From the NCBI RefSeq assembly GCF_022965805.1, contig NC_133108.1, forward strand, positions 21,543,545 to 21,607,544: a stretch of 64,000 nt of DNA, written 5' to 3'. Source of the DNA: Primulina eburnea (lineage: Eukaryota; Streptophyta; Magnoliopsida; Lamiales; Gesneriaceae). The notes beneath the pieces are model-generated. The model was not told the DNA's origin, ran no database searches, and saw only the letters and a program-made list of their open reading frames with translations. Within the stretch, counting starts at the first letter, position 1. Each line of letters begins with the position of its first letter. This document shows, in pieces, positions 12,393 through 24,289 of the stretch. The translations under genes and the position numbers were made by a program.

Positions 12393-12593
12393 GTACCTTT
12401 AAGCATTGAGTTATTATTCGAATTTCAGCGTTTTGGGAATCGGGATTTAGATTTTTAAACTTAGAACTGTTATAGGATTGCATGCTCTACTCAGATTTAT
12501 TTCGGGGGAATTAAGCTAGAAGAACCTTGACCTTTGCATGACTATAAGTTTAGTTCTTGTAGTGGGATTCAACTTAGAGTTCCGATCTTTCAG
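12393..12593 (+). other. Putative 201-bp intron between gag and protease in element B
   Basis: The block starts GTACCT after CAG and ends in a pyrimidine-rich tract CCGATCTTTCAG. Removing it joins ...TTGACAG to GGAGAATTTTTATATC. Element A shows exactly that uninterrupted junction at positions 14-34 (ATGACAGGGAGAATTTTTAT). Removal also keeps the frame of the zinc knuckle running into the protease (phase 1). The block has stops in the gag frame and no coding likeness. The sequence shows the precise presence/absence difference and the GT-AG ends; splicing itself is inferred. Confidence 0.7.
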
Positions 12594-15500
12594 GGAGAAT
12601 TTTTATATCTGGTTCCGCTACCAAGGCCTTGATAGATTCAGGGGCCACTCACTCGTTTATTTCGGAGGTCTTTGCAAACTTTCTCAAGATCAAGACCATT
12701 AGGCTAGACATAGCCTTTTCAGTAGTGTTGCCATCAGGCGAGGAGATGGCAGCTACCAATGTTATCCGAGATATAGATATGGAGTTGCATGGTAACCTTG
12801 TTTATGCGGATCTGATCGTGCTACCGATGCCAGAATTTGACATCATCCTAGGGATGGACTGGCTATTGAGGAACAGAGTGTTGATAGACTTCCAGCGGAG
12901 ATCTGTTCTTGTCCGACCGCCTGAAATGGACCAATTCTTATTTGAGCCGGACAGGTACTTTCCTTTACCGCGCATTATTCCATATGTTCAGGCTAGGAAG
13001 CTCATGCATAGAGGGTGTCGGGCATTTCTAGCGACCTTTTTATCTGTCCTCGAGGAACCCAGCCAGTCAGCCTCAGATGTTCCGATTGTCAGAGATTTCT
13101 TAGACGTTTTTCCCGAAGACGTCTCTGGCATACCACCCGAGAGAGAGGTGGAGTTTTCCATCGAGCTTATGCAAGGTACGGCTCCGATATCCAAAGCGCC
13201 GTACCGACTAGCACCGACAGAGATGGCAGAGCTTAAGAAACAGATTCAGGAACTTCTCGACAAGGAGTTCATTCGCCCGAGCTTTTCTCCATGGGGCGCG
13301 CCGGTCTTATTTGTGAAGAAGAAGGATGGCTCTATGAGGCTTTGCATTGACTACCGGGAGTTGAACAGGGTTACAGTGAAGAACAAGTACCCACTTCTGA
13401 GGATCGAGGATCTGTTTGACCAATTGCAGGGAGCTTCGATTTTCTCCAAGATTGATCTGCGTTCGGGTTATCACCAGTTGAGGGTGAGAGATGCTGATGT
13501 TTCCAAGACTGCTTTCAGGACTCGTTACGGTAACTACGAGTTCCTTGTGATGCCGTTTGGTCTGACGAATGCGCCAGCGATCTTCATGGATCTCATGAAT
13601 CGCGTATTTCAGCCGTACCTCGATCAGTTTGTGATAGTGTTCATAGACGACATTCTCGTCTACTCCAAGAATCAGGAGGATCACAGGAGACATCTGATCA
13701 CAGTTCTGCAGACCTTGCAGAAGCACAAGTTATTCGCAAAGTTCAGTAAGTGCGAATTCTGGTTAGAGAAGGTGGCGTTATTAGGCCACATTGTTTCTAG
13801 CAGTGGCATTGAGGTAGACCCAGCGAAAGTCGCTGCAGTCAGAGATTGGGTTGTGCCGCAGAATACATCCGAGATCCGCAGTTTTCTTGGGCTAGCAGGA
13901 TATTACAGAAAATTCATTCAGGGATTCTCCTCCATTGCCGTTCCACTAACAGCACTGACCAAGAAAAATGTGAAGTTTGTGTGGAGCGATGACTGTCAGA
14001 AGAGCTTCGATACTTTGAAGCAAGCTCTTATTTAAGCACCAGTTTTTGCCACACCGTCAGGACCCGGCGAGTTTGTTCTGTATACCGATGCTTCGAAGCT
14101 CGGTCTTGGCGCAGTATTGATGCAGCATGGGAGAGTGATAGCATATGCTTCTCGACAGCTGAAAATCCACGAGAAGAACTACCCCACCCATGATCTAGAG
14201 TTGGCCGCAGTAGTTTTTGCCTTGAAGATTTGGAGACACTATCTGTATGGAGAGAAATGCCAGATCTTTACCGACCACAAGAGCCTCAAGTATTTCTTTA
14301 CGCAGAAGGAGCTGAACATGCGTCAGAGGCGTTGGTTGGAGCTTGTGAAAGACTACGACTGTGACATTAGCTACCACCCGGGTAAAGCTAATGTAGTTGC
14401 AGATGCTCTGAGCAGAAAAGTCGCAGTGATGGCTCATTTACGATTCAGAAAACTCTTCAGATTGAGATGCAGAGGTTTGATCTTGAGACTTACCCTCGAG
14501 GTAGAGTTCCTCGTCTATCTACCTTGACCATTCAGTCTTCCCTTATGGACCGTATTCGCAGTGGACAGTTAGAAGATGAGCAATTGGCACAGTGGAAGAA
14601 GAGAGATGAAGCCAAGGGCAGTGTCTTGTATACAGTCACCGACGGTATTGTGAGATACCGAGACAGGATATGGGTTCCTAGCAGTGATTCTATCTAAGCA
14701 GACATCTTATCAGAGGCCCAAATGTCCCCGTACTCCATTCACCCTGGGAGTACGAAGATGTACAAAGATCCGCAGCTATTGTATTGGTGGCCTGGTATGA
14801 AGAAGGACATCAGACGGTTTGCGTCCGAGTGTCTGACCTGTCAGTTAGTGAAGGCCGAGCATCAGAGACCAGCAGGTTTGCTCAAGCCTCTTCCTATTCC
14901 CGAGTGGAAGTGGGAGAACATTACCATGGATTTTGTGATCGGATTACCGAAGTCAACCAGAGGATCGAATGCTATTTGGCTGATTGTAGATCGTCTTACC
15001 AAATCAGCGCACTTCTTGCCTATTAAGACGACATTCACCATGATTCAGTATGCAGAGCTGTATAACAGGGAGATAGTCCGACTTCATGGTGTTCCAGTTT
15101 CGATCGTATCCGACAGAGATCCCAGATTCACTTCCTCATTTTGGAAGAGTTTACATTCGACTTTGGGTACGAAGTTGCTGTTTAGCACAGCTTTCCATCC
15201 GCAGACAGATGGGCAGTCGGAGCGAGTTATTCAGATTTTGGAGGATCTTCTTCGTGCTTGCGTCATTGATTTCTCTGGGAGTTGGGAGTCGAACTTACCA
15301 TTGGTAGAGTTCACCTATAACAACAGCTTCCAGTCTTCTATTGGTATGGCACCGTATGAAGCACTGTATGGCCGCAAGTGCAGATCTCCTGTTCATTGGG
15401 ATGAGGTAGGAGAGAGAACAGAGTTGGGTCCAGAGATTGTCCAGTAGGCAGCAGAGGTAGTAGGCAAGATCCGTGATAGGATGAGGACCGCTCAGAGCCG

Positions 15501-15972
15501 ACAGAAGAGTTATTCCGATCAGCGGATGAGAGATTTAGAGTTTGCAGTGGGCGATCACGTCTTTGTGAAAGTGGCACCTATGAAGGGTGTCATGAGATTT
15601 GGGAAGAAACGGAAGCTCAGTCCGAGATTCATTGGACCGTTTGAGATCCTTGACAGAGTTGGGACGCTAGCATATCTTGTAGCTCTTCCGCCGAATCTGG
15701 CCGGAGTACACAATGTGTTCCACGTCTCCATGCTGAGGAAGTATATGGCAAATTCTTCGCATGTGCTGAATTTCGAGCCGTTGTAGCTTACTCCGAACTT
15801 ATCTTATGAGGAGAGACCCGTGCAGATCCTAGACAGACAGGAGAAGAATCTTCGGAACAAGCTGGTTAAGCGAGTCAAAGTCAAATGGCTTAACCATTCT
15901 GAGGAGGAAGCTACGTGGGAGTCTGAGTAAGAGATGAGAGAGCGTTACCCCGAGTTATTCGGTGAGTTCTAA
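12594..15972 (+). pseudogene. Element B pol: protease, RT, RNase H, integrase, chromodomain
   Basis: Same domain order as element A. Protease DSGATHS lies near 12635 and ILGMDWLL near 12850. RT runs to RNase H with FIDD at 13640-13651. RNase H has TDAS near 14085 and the intact SYHPGKAN motif near 14370. Integrase has MDF near 14928, SDRDP near 15110 and SER near 15220; the chromodomain is at about 15815-15950. Against A, stops lie at 14033 (TCA to TAA), 14695 (CGA to TAA), 15445 (CAG to TAG), 15784 (CAG to TAG) and 15928 (TCG to TAA), and a 1-base loss near 14445 shifts the frame. The protease-RT join, broken in A, is intact here. Confidence 0.9.
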
Positions 15973-15993
15973 TTTCGAGGACGAAATTTCTTT

Positions 15994-16008
15994 TAAGGGG
16001 AGAAGGAT
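15994..16008 (+). other. Element B polypurine tract
   Basis: TAAGGGGAGAAGGAT lies directly before the 3' LTR start TGTAGAACCC, as expected for plus-strand priming. Confidence 0.75.
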
Positions 16009-19000
16009 TGTAGAACCCGTTAATCAGTCTACGTATAAGCCATGCATAATTCTAGATTTTTTAAATTTAATAGACTTCATTGCATGATTATTTTAATGCA
16101 TTTATTTGAAGTTAATTATTTTATTATTTCGTTTCAGTAGTTTGATTTTCAGTTATTTCAGTGAGGCCGGACTGGAGTTGGAGTTTTGAGATAGAATTTA
16201 AGATTTGAGAAATAATTCCAGAAGTCGATTTATCTAGCAAGTAAGTTCGTTTAAGTTAAAGAGGTTTGAGGATGCATTTAAGTTGCTTGAGGTGATTAAG
16301 AAATAAGCTCATTTAAGTTGCATAATTAATGGTTTTATTCACTAAATTATTTAAGGGATTAGTGAGGCTTTTAAGAGTTATTAATTTAGTAATTAAACAT
16401 CACTCCCCATTCATTTTTAGAAGTGAATTTCGGCCCCTAAGTTGATAGCCAATCCCTTGCCAACTCATCACCGTTTTGACCCATTCTTGGTTGAATTAGC
16501 ATAATGATCTTTTTATTCTTGGTCCACCTTAATTAAGCAAATATTTAGCATTATCCTAGTCTAATAAACTCAAGATTTCGGCCACTACATTCTAGAAGCA
16601 CCCAAGTGATCATTTGATAGCAAACTAGAATTAAAATTCAAAATTAAATGCATGGAGACTTGGTCTTGGATCTTCCCCATTTTGTGCACCCTTCTCCTCA
16701 CCTTCTTAACCACTTATTTCCCCCTCCATTATTTCGAAATTTTGAGTGTATCCAGTAGGAAAAAACGTGAGCCTTAGCTAGAGGAAAAGAGAGAAAAATC
16801 GAGAGCCAAGGGAATCAAGAGAAAGCGCTCCACCTCCTCCGTGCCGCGTCGTCGTCGTTTCGTTCTTTTCCTTTCGAAACGAAACCAGGCATGTCTAGAT
16901 TTCTTTCAAACCTCAATCAAGTCATATACTGAATTTTTAATATCACATGTGCATGATTTTTTTATCATGAAAACCGAAATATGCATAGCATATTCTTAAA
17001 ACTTTCTGCACAGATTTTTCGAGTGCTTTAATGCTTCACGATTTGGTATGTTTGTTCGATTTCAGAGATGGCTCGTCCCAGGGGCTCGAGGCTGCATATG
17101 GACATGTACTAGGACATGTTAGGGCCATGTTAGAACGTTTGTTTCAGTCCCATGCTTGCTGGAAAAACCGAAATGACAGCAAGCCCCATAGGTGCAGAAA
17201 ATGGTGTTCGAAAATTTCAGTTTCCTGTCATGAGGGTTTGATCTGATTTTGGCTGCCCTAAGGGCTCTTAGCCATGGTTAGATCACTCCCCTAGCATGTC
17301 TAAGACGTGACTAAGTCGCCCTTTTGGTGGCTTGTTCCATGGTGCATCGGTTTTAATCAAATCAACAAGAACAGCCCCTTTCCCCATTCGGCTTCTTCAT
17401 TGGTTCAGCATATGGTTTCGGTTTTTGGTTGCTTGGTATGGATCTTGGTTGGCCTATGGCCCATATCCACGGTTCATACCATGCCCCTATATGTCTAGAT
17501 CGTGCCATGGTCAATCAAATGGCCATTGGAACCACGCAAGACATCGATCTAAGAAAACACTACACACGCATGCACGTTGGTTCTCGGTTGGAGTTTTGGT
17601 TGAGTTATGGTGTGATGCGGATTGTGGCGGGCCTAGGGCCCTTAGCCATGGTTCAAATCACTCCTTGGGATGTTGGTAAGAGTCTCTGATCGGTGGTTCA
17701 CGCCCCCAATGGCCGGTAGTCTCGAAAACAATACAAGTTACGCGATGGTACAGCTGCTGGAATTTACAGCAAGTTGCTGTGTCGGTTCGGAGGCTCGTTC
17801 GAGTTCTCGGTTGGCTTTTAACCTATGGCCTTGGGCTGAACAGTGCCCCTTTGAGTTGGGAAGGTCATGTTTTTGACCGTTCGTTATTCGGATCATTGTT
17901 GAGGTCGTACGAGAATTTACGGTGCGATGTGCCAAATTGACTCTCGAAAGAGCGTTTCATGTTTTGGCCTCCATTTCACCTAGATTTCGACCCTAATCAT
18001 TTTCGGAGCATTATTTCAGTATTTTAAGTGTATTTTAATCATGAATAAACGACGGTTCAGTGTTGGTTCGGGTTGACTCGGAGTCATGGTTAAATACGAA
18101 GTCATTAGGCGTCATAGTCGCATTTTTTTAACTTAAATTGCATAGTTGGTCAAGTTTAATCTATTGCATATTTTTCATGACATATTTAGGTTGCAGCGAG
18201 CCTGGGGACGATCCAATCCAATCCAGTTGGTAAAATTACAAGATTTTTCATTATGCCAGTTAATTATATTACGTGCATGAAAATAGAAAATGATTATTTT
18301 TGAGATTTATGCGATATGGCTTGTGGTTCATTCACTATGTGGGAGTATTATTTTATACGGTCGCCAGTGACCGCTCAGTTCAGTTTGGTACCACCCGGTC
18401 GCCAGTGACCGGCCAGCTCAGTTAAGTTTCAGACTCCCCGGTAGCCAGTTACCGATTAGTTCAGCTTAGTGCAGGGGCCACAGGCGTAGACCATAATCTC
18501 AACAGAAAAATTTTACCAGTTATTTCAGTACAGGGCTCCAAGGAGCAAACATTTTTACTGTGATTATCAGTTTAGTTATGCACGTATTATAATTGCTCAG
18601 TACAGATTATTTCATTATGCCTCATGACATGATATTTTATCCCATGCACACTTTACTTCAGTTTTTACTCGTTACCTACGATATTTGCATGCTGAGTCTT
18701 TAGGCTCACTAGACTTGATTGTTGTAGGTACTGATGAGGCTAGGGCCGAGGGCGGGGACCAGTGAGCCAGCTTGGGTCGGCAGTAGTGGCACCCGAGGAC
18801 CTCAGTGCAGCAGTTGTTATTTTATTCCGCAAACAATTTTTATCAGTCGTTGGATATTTTTTGTTAAATTATCATTGTTGACAAAATTTATTTTCTTCCG
18901 CTGCTATGTTTTAAACATTGAACTTGATTCATCAGTTGATTTTATGGATGAGGCACATCATTTATTTTAAAAGAAAAATTTTTAATTTTCCGCACATTTT

Positions 19001-19028
19001 TCAAGCAAGGGTTTTTCGGGCCTTTACA
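16009..19028 (+). repeat. Element B 3' LTR (3020 bp)
   Basis: Starts TGTAGAACCCGTTAATCAG and ends GGGCCTTTACA. It pairs with 8041-11064, with scattered single-base changes (for example GATTTCAGCC/GATTTCGGCC, CAGGGACTCG/CAGGGGCTCG). It carries the same inverted-repeat cluster (about 18356-18455). No gene is present. Confidence 0.93.
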
Positions 19029-20030
19029 TTCGGAGTCATGATTAAATACGAAGTCATTATACGCACTTGTCTCATTTTTTGGATGTTATTGCATAGTTTG
19101 GTCCCATAAATCTATTGCATATTTTTCATGGCATTATTTAGGTTGCAGCGAGCCTGGGAGCGATCCAATCCAAGCAGTAAATTATTGTAGGATATTTAAT
19201 TGTGCCATTTAATTATATTACGTGCATAAAAAAATAAAAAAAAATGTTCATTTTTTAGATTATGCGATATTGTTTATGGCCATTTCACTATCATGGGATT
19301 ATTGCTAAATCCGGTCTCCAGTTACCGGTCCGTTTGCCAGTTACCGGTCAGTTCAGTTTGTATCACCCAATATACTGTGGCATAGTCTGATCAGATGTTC
19401 ATTATTTTACCCGGTCGCCAGTTACCGGTCATGGGAACATTTTATTATCCGGTCGCCAGTTACCGGTCAGTTTCAGTGCAGGGGCCACTCGCGTAGACCA
19501 TAATCTCAAAAGAAAATTTATTACAGGTTATTTCAGTACAGGGCTCCAAGGAGCAAACATTTTCACTATGACTTTCAGTTCAGTTATGCACATATTATAA
19601 TTGCTCATGATATGTTATTTTCACATTGTGCCTCATGACATGATATTTTTACTCTCATGATATTTTTACTATATTTACTCGTTATTTACGATATATGCAT
19701 GTTGAGTCTTTAGACTCACTAGACTTGATTGTTGTAGGTACTGATGATGCCGGGGCCGAGGGCGGGGACCAGTGAGCTAGCTTGGGTCGGAAGTAGTGGA
19801 ACCCGAGGACCTCATTTTTGCATTTACCATTTTTATGCTCAAACAGTATATCCGTTGTTGGATTATTCTTAAATTGTTCTTTTGCAAACAAATAATTTCT
19901 TACGCTGCTATTTTCAACAATTAAACTTTATTTAACGGTCTATTTTATGAATGAGGCATTTTACTTATCTTACAAAGAAAATTTTTAATTTTTCCGCAAT
20001 TATTCAAACACGAATTTTCGGGCTGTTATA
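19029..20030 (+). repeat. LTR C, right portion
   Basis: LTR C resumes after B with TTCGGAGTCATGATTAAATACG and continues through inverted repeats CCGGT...ACCGG (19311-19470), the conserved TTTAGACTCACTAGACTTGA box (about 19710) and a degraded end GGGCTGTTATA, where A and B have GCCTTTACA. No PBS follows, so C is either a solo LTR or the 3' LTR of an element whose body lies left of the window. The next bases (TTAAA...) belong to the D 5' LTR. Confidence 0.85.
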
Positions 20031-22599
20031 TTAAAGGTCTAGAACACACACACAAACGTTGCAAAAAAGAAACGTTAAAGCTGGAGCCAACTTCCTGTTT
20101 TTTATCATGGGGGCTCAAGTTCAATGGAAAATTGATGCATGGCCTAGTTTGGGTCACATCTGGGTCTCGGTTAGGGGATGAGAAAGAGTCCTAGCACGCT
20201 AGGACTCCACCCGAGAGCAGCAAGGAGAACACGCTGGTGTGTGTGTGTTGCTGCGCAGGGAGTAGGTGGCTCGGCCAGGGGATTTTGGGCTGGGCTAAGC
20301 TAGGTCCTTGGGGTCCTAAGAGGGTGCACAAGGGTCTGGGCAGGGGCTGCTGTGGCTTGGGTGGCTGCTGGCTTGAGAGGAAACGAGAGAACATGAGGGA
20401 AGCAAGGCGCAACGGGTGCTTCCACTAGTTCAGGAGCTTCGCTGCTGGGTTTTAGGGTTTGGGCTGGCCTGTGCTGGGTCCGAGCGTGGTCCAGGGATGG
20501 ATAAGGTCAGTGGGGCTCGGTGGTTAAGGGTTGGAAGAAGTCCTAGACTAGCTAGGAGTCCTATTGTTAACACATGGGAGTCTCACTCACAAAACATGTA
20601 GAATGTGGGTCACTTTCCAAGTGAGTTTGAGCGAGCCAGGGCTAGGTTCAGGGGCTTGGGCTTTGTCAGGAGGGTTCCTTGATGGGTTGGCTCGGGTTTG
20701 GCTCGAGGCGGCTCAGGCGTGGTTCGAGTAATTTGGGAGATGGTTCGGTGTGTTTGAATATGTGTCAAAAACGAAAATTAAAAGGCTAAAATTGGAACCA
20801 TGTGTCCACCGGTATGTTTTATGGCTCAAAAGGGTCGGATAGATAATAAAAAATTATTTTTAAAATTTGGGATCAAAATAATGAGTTCTGGATTTTTCCG
20901 AGATTTAATCGCCTCACGAAATGATAATTAAAGAATTAATTGAAAATCCTAGTTTTAAGCTTTATAAAATTATGGAAAATTATATTTAAGCTCAAATAAT
21001 TATTAAAAGTCTAATTTTATATATGGGAATTTATATTAAAGTTCGGTTTTATTCTTAATTGAAACGCATTAATACGTTATATTTAAAGATTAATTAAAAA
21101 GTCCTCGATTTAAGCAAAACAAAAATATGAGAAAATTCATGTAAGCTTAAATAATTATTTGGGACATGTTAGAGTCAATGGAATTAAGAAAATGTTAAAA
21201 ACGTGAAATTTTACGTCTAAGAGCAAAACGATAATTTTACACCCAAAAATTAGTAAACGTCATAGCAGTGCCCTGAATGCTGTTTTATATGCTAATATGA
21301 TTATTTTAAATGTTTATAAATTTTTATATGATAAAATATATACTTTTAATATTTATGGATTTTTAATATGTTAAAATTTTATTTTAAATGTTTATGATTT
21401 AATAAGTCAAAATTTTATTTTAAATGTTATGATGTAATATGTTAAAATGTTGGTTCAAAATGTTTATGGATGTTTTTATGATTTAATATGCTAAAAATTT
21501 ATTTTAAATATTTATGATTTAATATGTCAAAACGTTTATTTTAAATGTTTATTTTAAACGTTTATGATGTTAAAATGTTTATTCTAAATGTTTAAGGATT
21601 TTTATATGTTAAAACATTTATTTTAAATGTTTATGGATTTATGATTTAACATTGACTTTTAAAAGATATGTTGCATGCTTGGTTTAAAAGAAAAACAATA
21701 TTACATGCATGTTTTTGTTAAGTGATGGAAATACGAAATGCTGAAGGACGTGAAGAGATTGTGACTAATACGATGATGTTCTTGAGATATCGTGAGGGTT
21801 ATGGTCCCAGTGGGAGTCCGACGATCGTCCTTGGATATGGATACGAATATGTTAATACGTTGGCCAAGGCCCAGTTGACCGGTGAGAGTGTTGCTGGTGT
21901 CCCCTGCCACCCAGTACTGTTGTTTTTATAGATGGATCCATCGCCCAATACGAATACGAATACGAGTCACAATCACGATTTGAATTCAACAAACACGAAT
22001 ATGAATATAAATATGTTAATATGAATATGAAAATGTTTATGAAAATGATTATGTTTAAAGTTTATGCATTATTATGAAAATGTTATTTAAAGTACAAGTA
22101 TTTTTCAGTGTTGCATGTGATCTGTATTACGTATTATCTGTTATCAAGAATATGACGTGTGGAGTCTTTAGATTAACTAGGTGTGATTGATGCATGGGAT
22201 TACGATAATAATGTTATGGAGGTCTTGATGGTTGACCTGACTTGACTGAAGGTGCACATAACCCGAGAACCGACGCTAGTATTCCGCACTAGTTTATGAC
22301 TATGATTTATGTTAAGAATATTTTTACGACAATTTATTTATGTGTATGAGTGGTTTTTGAGATGTTATAGTATGAGCTATACTTTTCAAATAATGTTTAT
22401 AGGTTTGGTGAAAAGTTTAACGATTTTATGTTCTAAACTATATTCTTTGGATCTTTAAATGTTAATTGGTTGTTTATTTCAAAATGGTGTCAAGGTATTT
22501 TAAAGTATTTTTATATATATTTATATTTTGAATTATAGGGATTAAGGAGAAGAAAAAAAATTATAGCACGTTTTAAGAAAACGAGTAGCAGACGTTTCA
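20031..22599 (+). repeat. Element D 5' LTR, right portion
   Basis: This stretch has no gene. It starts where C was inserted and ends GACGTTTCA, directly before a primer binding site. Its landmarks recur in order in the pieces of the D 3' LTR: GTTAAAGG(T/G)CTAGAA (20031; 26750), TTTTACGTCTAAGA (21210; 27491), the chromosomal stretch leading to ATATCGTGAGGG (21786; 59492) and CCGACGATCGT (21819; 59551). The start of this LTR is outside the window, left of C and A. Short open frames at 20191-20601 are not supported as genes. Confidence 0.75.
21285..21660 (+). repeat. AT-rich degenerate tandem repeat in the D 5' LTR
   Basis: Units built from TTTATTTTAAATGTTTATGA and TTAATATGTTAAAA recur about ten times with variable unit length (roughly 30-45 bp). 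The matching part of the 3' LTR (34811 onward) has at most a trace, so the array expanded in one LTR or was lost from the other. Confidence 0.75.
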
Positions 22600-23839
22600 G
22601 TTGGTATCAAAGCAATGGTTCCTGTAAAGGGTTGTGCCACCATCAGTGCCGGGAAGGTCAGTCGTCAAGCCTAAACCTGTAAGTTTACAAGCTTTATATG
22701 GTTTATTATAATGTTACCTGCATGATTACATGAATAATATGTTTACGTCACATGCTTAATAGTTTTATGATAATATATGATTTATATGCTTTAGAATTTT
22801 TATACGTGATACGATATAAAATAAGAAACTATTTGATTCCAACGCATGTTGGCTTTGTGGTGGAATTAGACTGTGTTGATTTTTGGGTTTTAGTATTGAC
22901 ATTCTACTTTTTGGGTCATAAGTCAATCGTGAATATTATGAATGTTCTGGGACACATATATTTTTTTTAAGAAAATACTGATGACTTGTGGGTAATAGCT
23001 GAATTAATTTTGGGAATTTCACCTAAGGAATAATTATTCGAGGATTGCAACGACTTTCGTAGTATAAAAATGTATAATTTTGGATGTTAGGTTTTAATGA
23101 AAATGTAAGATTGGTTATGAGAATTGATTTTTGGGTGAATAAATTTAAAAATTTTGAAATTTCGTTATGGGAAACCTGTAAAAGGAAATTAAGAATGCTA
23201 AGAACTTATTGGTTGATCGTATGTTTTTCGAAATTAAGGACTAATTGGATAATTTTTGAGGAAATTAAGAATTTATTTTGCAATTATTAAGGAATTTGGG
23301 GACTAGTTTGGCAATAAGTGATAATTGAATGGGTTAAATGATAAGAATTTTCGATGATTTAGACTTGTAAGAATATTTAGAACCTTGGGATATACCGTTA
23401 TAAGGAATGTTAATCAAGGGTATTATGTGATGAATCAATATTATGATTGAAAATATAAGAATTTGTAGGTGTGTTTGGGATTTTAAGATTGAAATTTGAT
23501 ATGTTGATGAATATTTTGGGTATAAAATAAGGAAAAGTAATATACGATAAGTGTGGTCATCCATTTTAATATTGAGAATTGTAAGAAAAGTTGAAATTTG
23601 ATGTTGTAATAATATAGCGCTAAGTCATCATGGGTCTTTTTAAGTTGCGAATTGCAAATGAGGATTTAGAAGGTAAATTAATTGGGATCAAGGAGACGTA
23701 AAGACATTCTAGAACTTAAGTTTTATCATAGTAGCGCAGCGGAAGCGTGGATTTTTAAGATACTAGAACTAAGTCTGAAATTTTGATTATCTAGGATAAG
23801 CGCATTTCGAAGACGAAATTCAATTTAAGGAGGGAAGAT
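22600..23839 (+). mobile_element. Element D interior: short, non-coding
   Basis: It begins with a primer binding site TGGTATCAAAGCAAT (22602-22616; one change from the iMet type) and a leader like that of B (GGTTCCTGTAAAGGGTTGTGCC beside B's GGTTCTGTATAGGGTTACAC). It ends with GAAGACGAAATTC and a purine tract AAGGAGGGAAG (23826-23836), like the B motif GAGGACGAAATTTC before its tract. Only about 1.24 kb lies between, with no gag or pol likeness in any frame. D is therefore internally deleted or a non-autonomous derivative of a Tekay-like element. Confidence 0.72.
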
Positions 23840-24289
23840 CGTAATGCCCCGAAAAATTAAAAGTCCACGTGAATCACATGCACACAAGTTATTAAATTAT
23901 ATTTTATTTTAATTAAATGTTTTAATTACATGAAATAATTATGTTGTGCATATTTACAATATAATTTTTTTCATGGTTGCATTAAAATGTATTTTTAAAG
24001 GTTATTCGAGTTGCGATCGAAGAACGGAGACCGAGGGCTGAAAAATAGAAAATATTTTTATTGGTTAATTGTTTTTAATTATTTAAAATATGATTCATGC
24101 TTTTTATTATTTTTGAAAATAAGGGGTTTTGATGTGATTTTATACGCCGGGGCGTAATTTTTATCGGTGTTAGATTTTAAACAAAAATACGAACGTTTTG
24201 ACAACCCTCGAATAAATTAAAAAAATTTATTAAACAAGATAACTTTTATATTTTAATTAAGCACTAATGGGCCTAATTAACCTTCCTGC
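23840..24289 (+). repeat. Element D 3' LTR, piece 1
   Basis: Starts CGTAATGCCCCGAAAAATT right after the purine tract; the canonical TG appears mutated to CG. It contains no gene. It is interrupted near 24290 by repeat G; the exact junction is unclear because G's left end looks truncated. Confidence 0.65.

Larger units (their letters stand above)
8041..19028 (+). mobile_element. Element B: full-length Tekay-like chromovirus, decayed
   Basis: A complete element of about 11 kb: 5' LTR 8041-11064, PBS, gag, an intron-like block, pol, polypurine tract, 3' LTR 16009-19028. It is inserted in LTR C. The flanks read TTCGT (8036-8040) and TTCGG (19029-19033), a TSD with one substitution. The C sequence rejoins across it (GTTGG + TTCGG + AGTCATGATTAAATACG), which matches intact LTR copies. 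The two LTRs differ at roughly 1-1.5 percent of sites by eye. Coding is broken by one gag stop, at least five pol stops and one pol frameshift, so B could move only with proteins supplied in trans. Confidence 0.93.
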
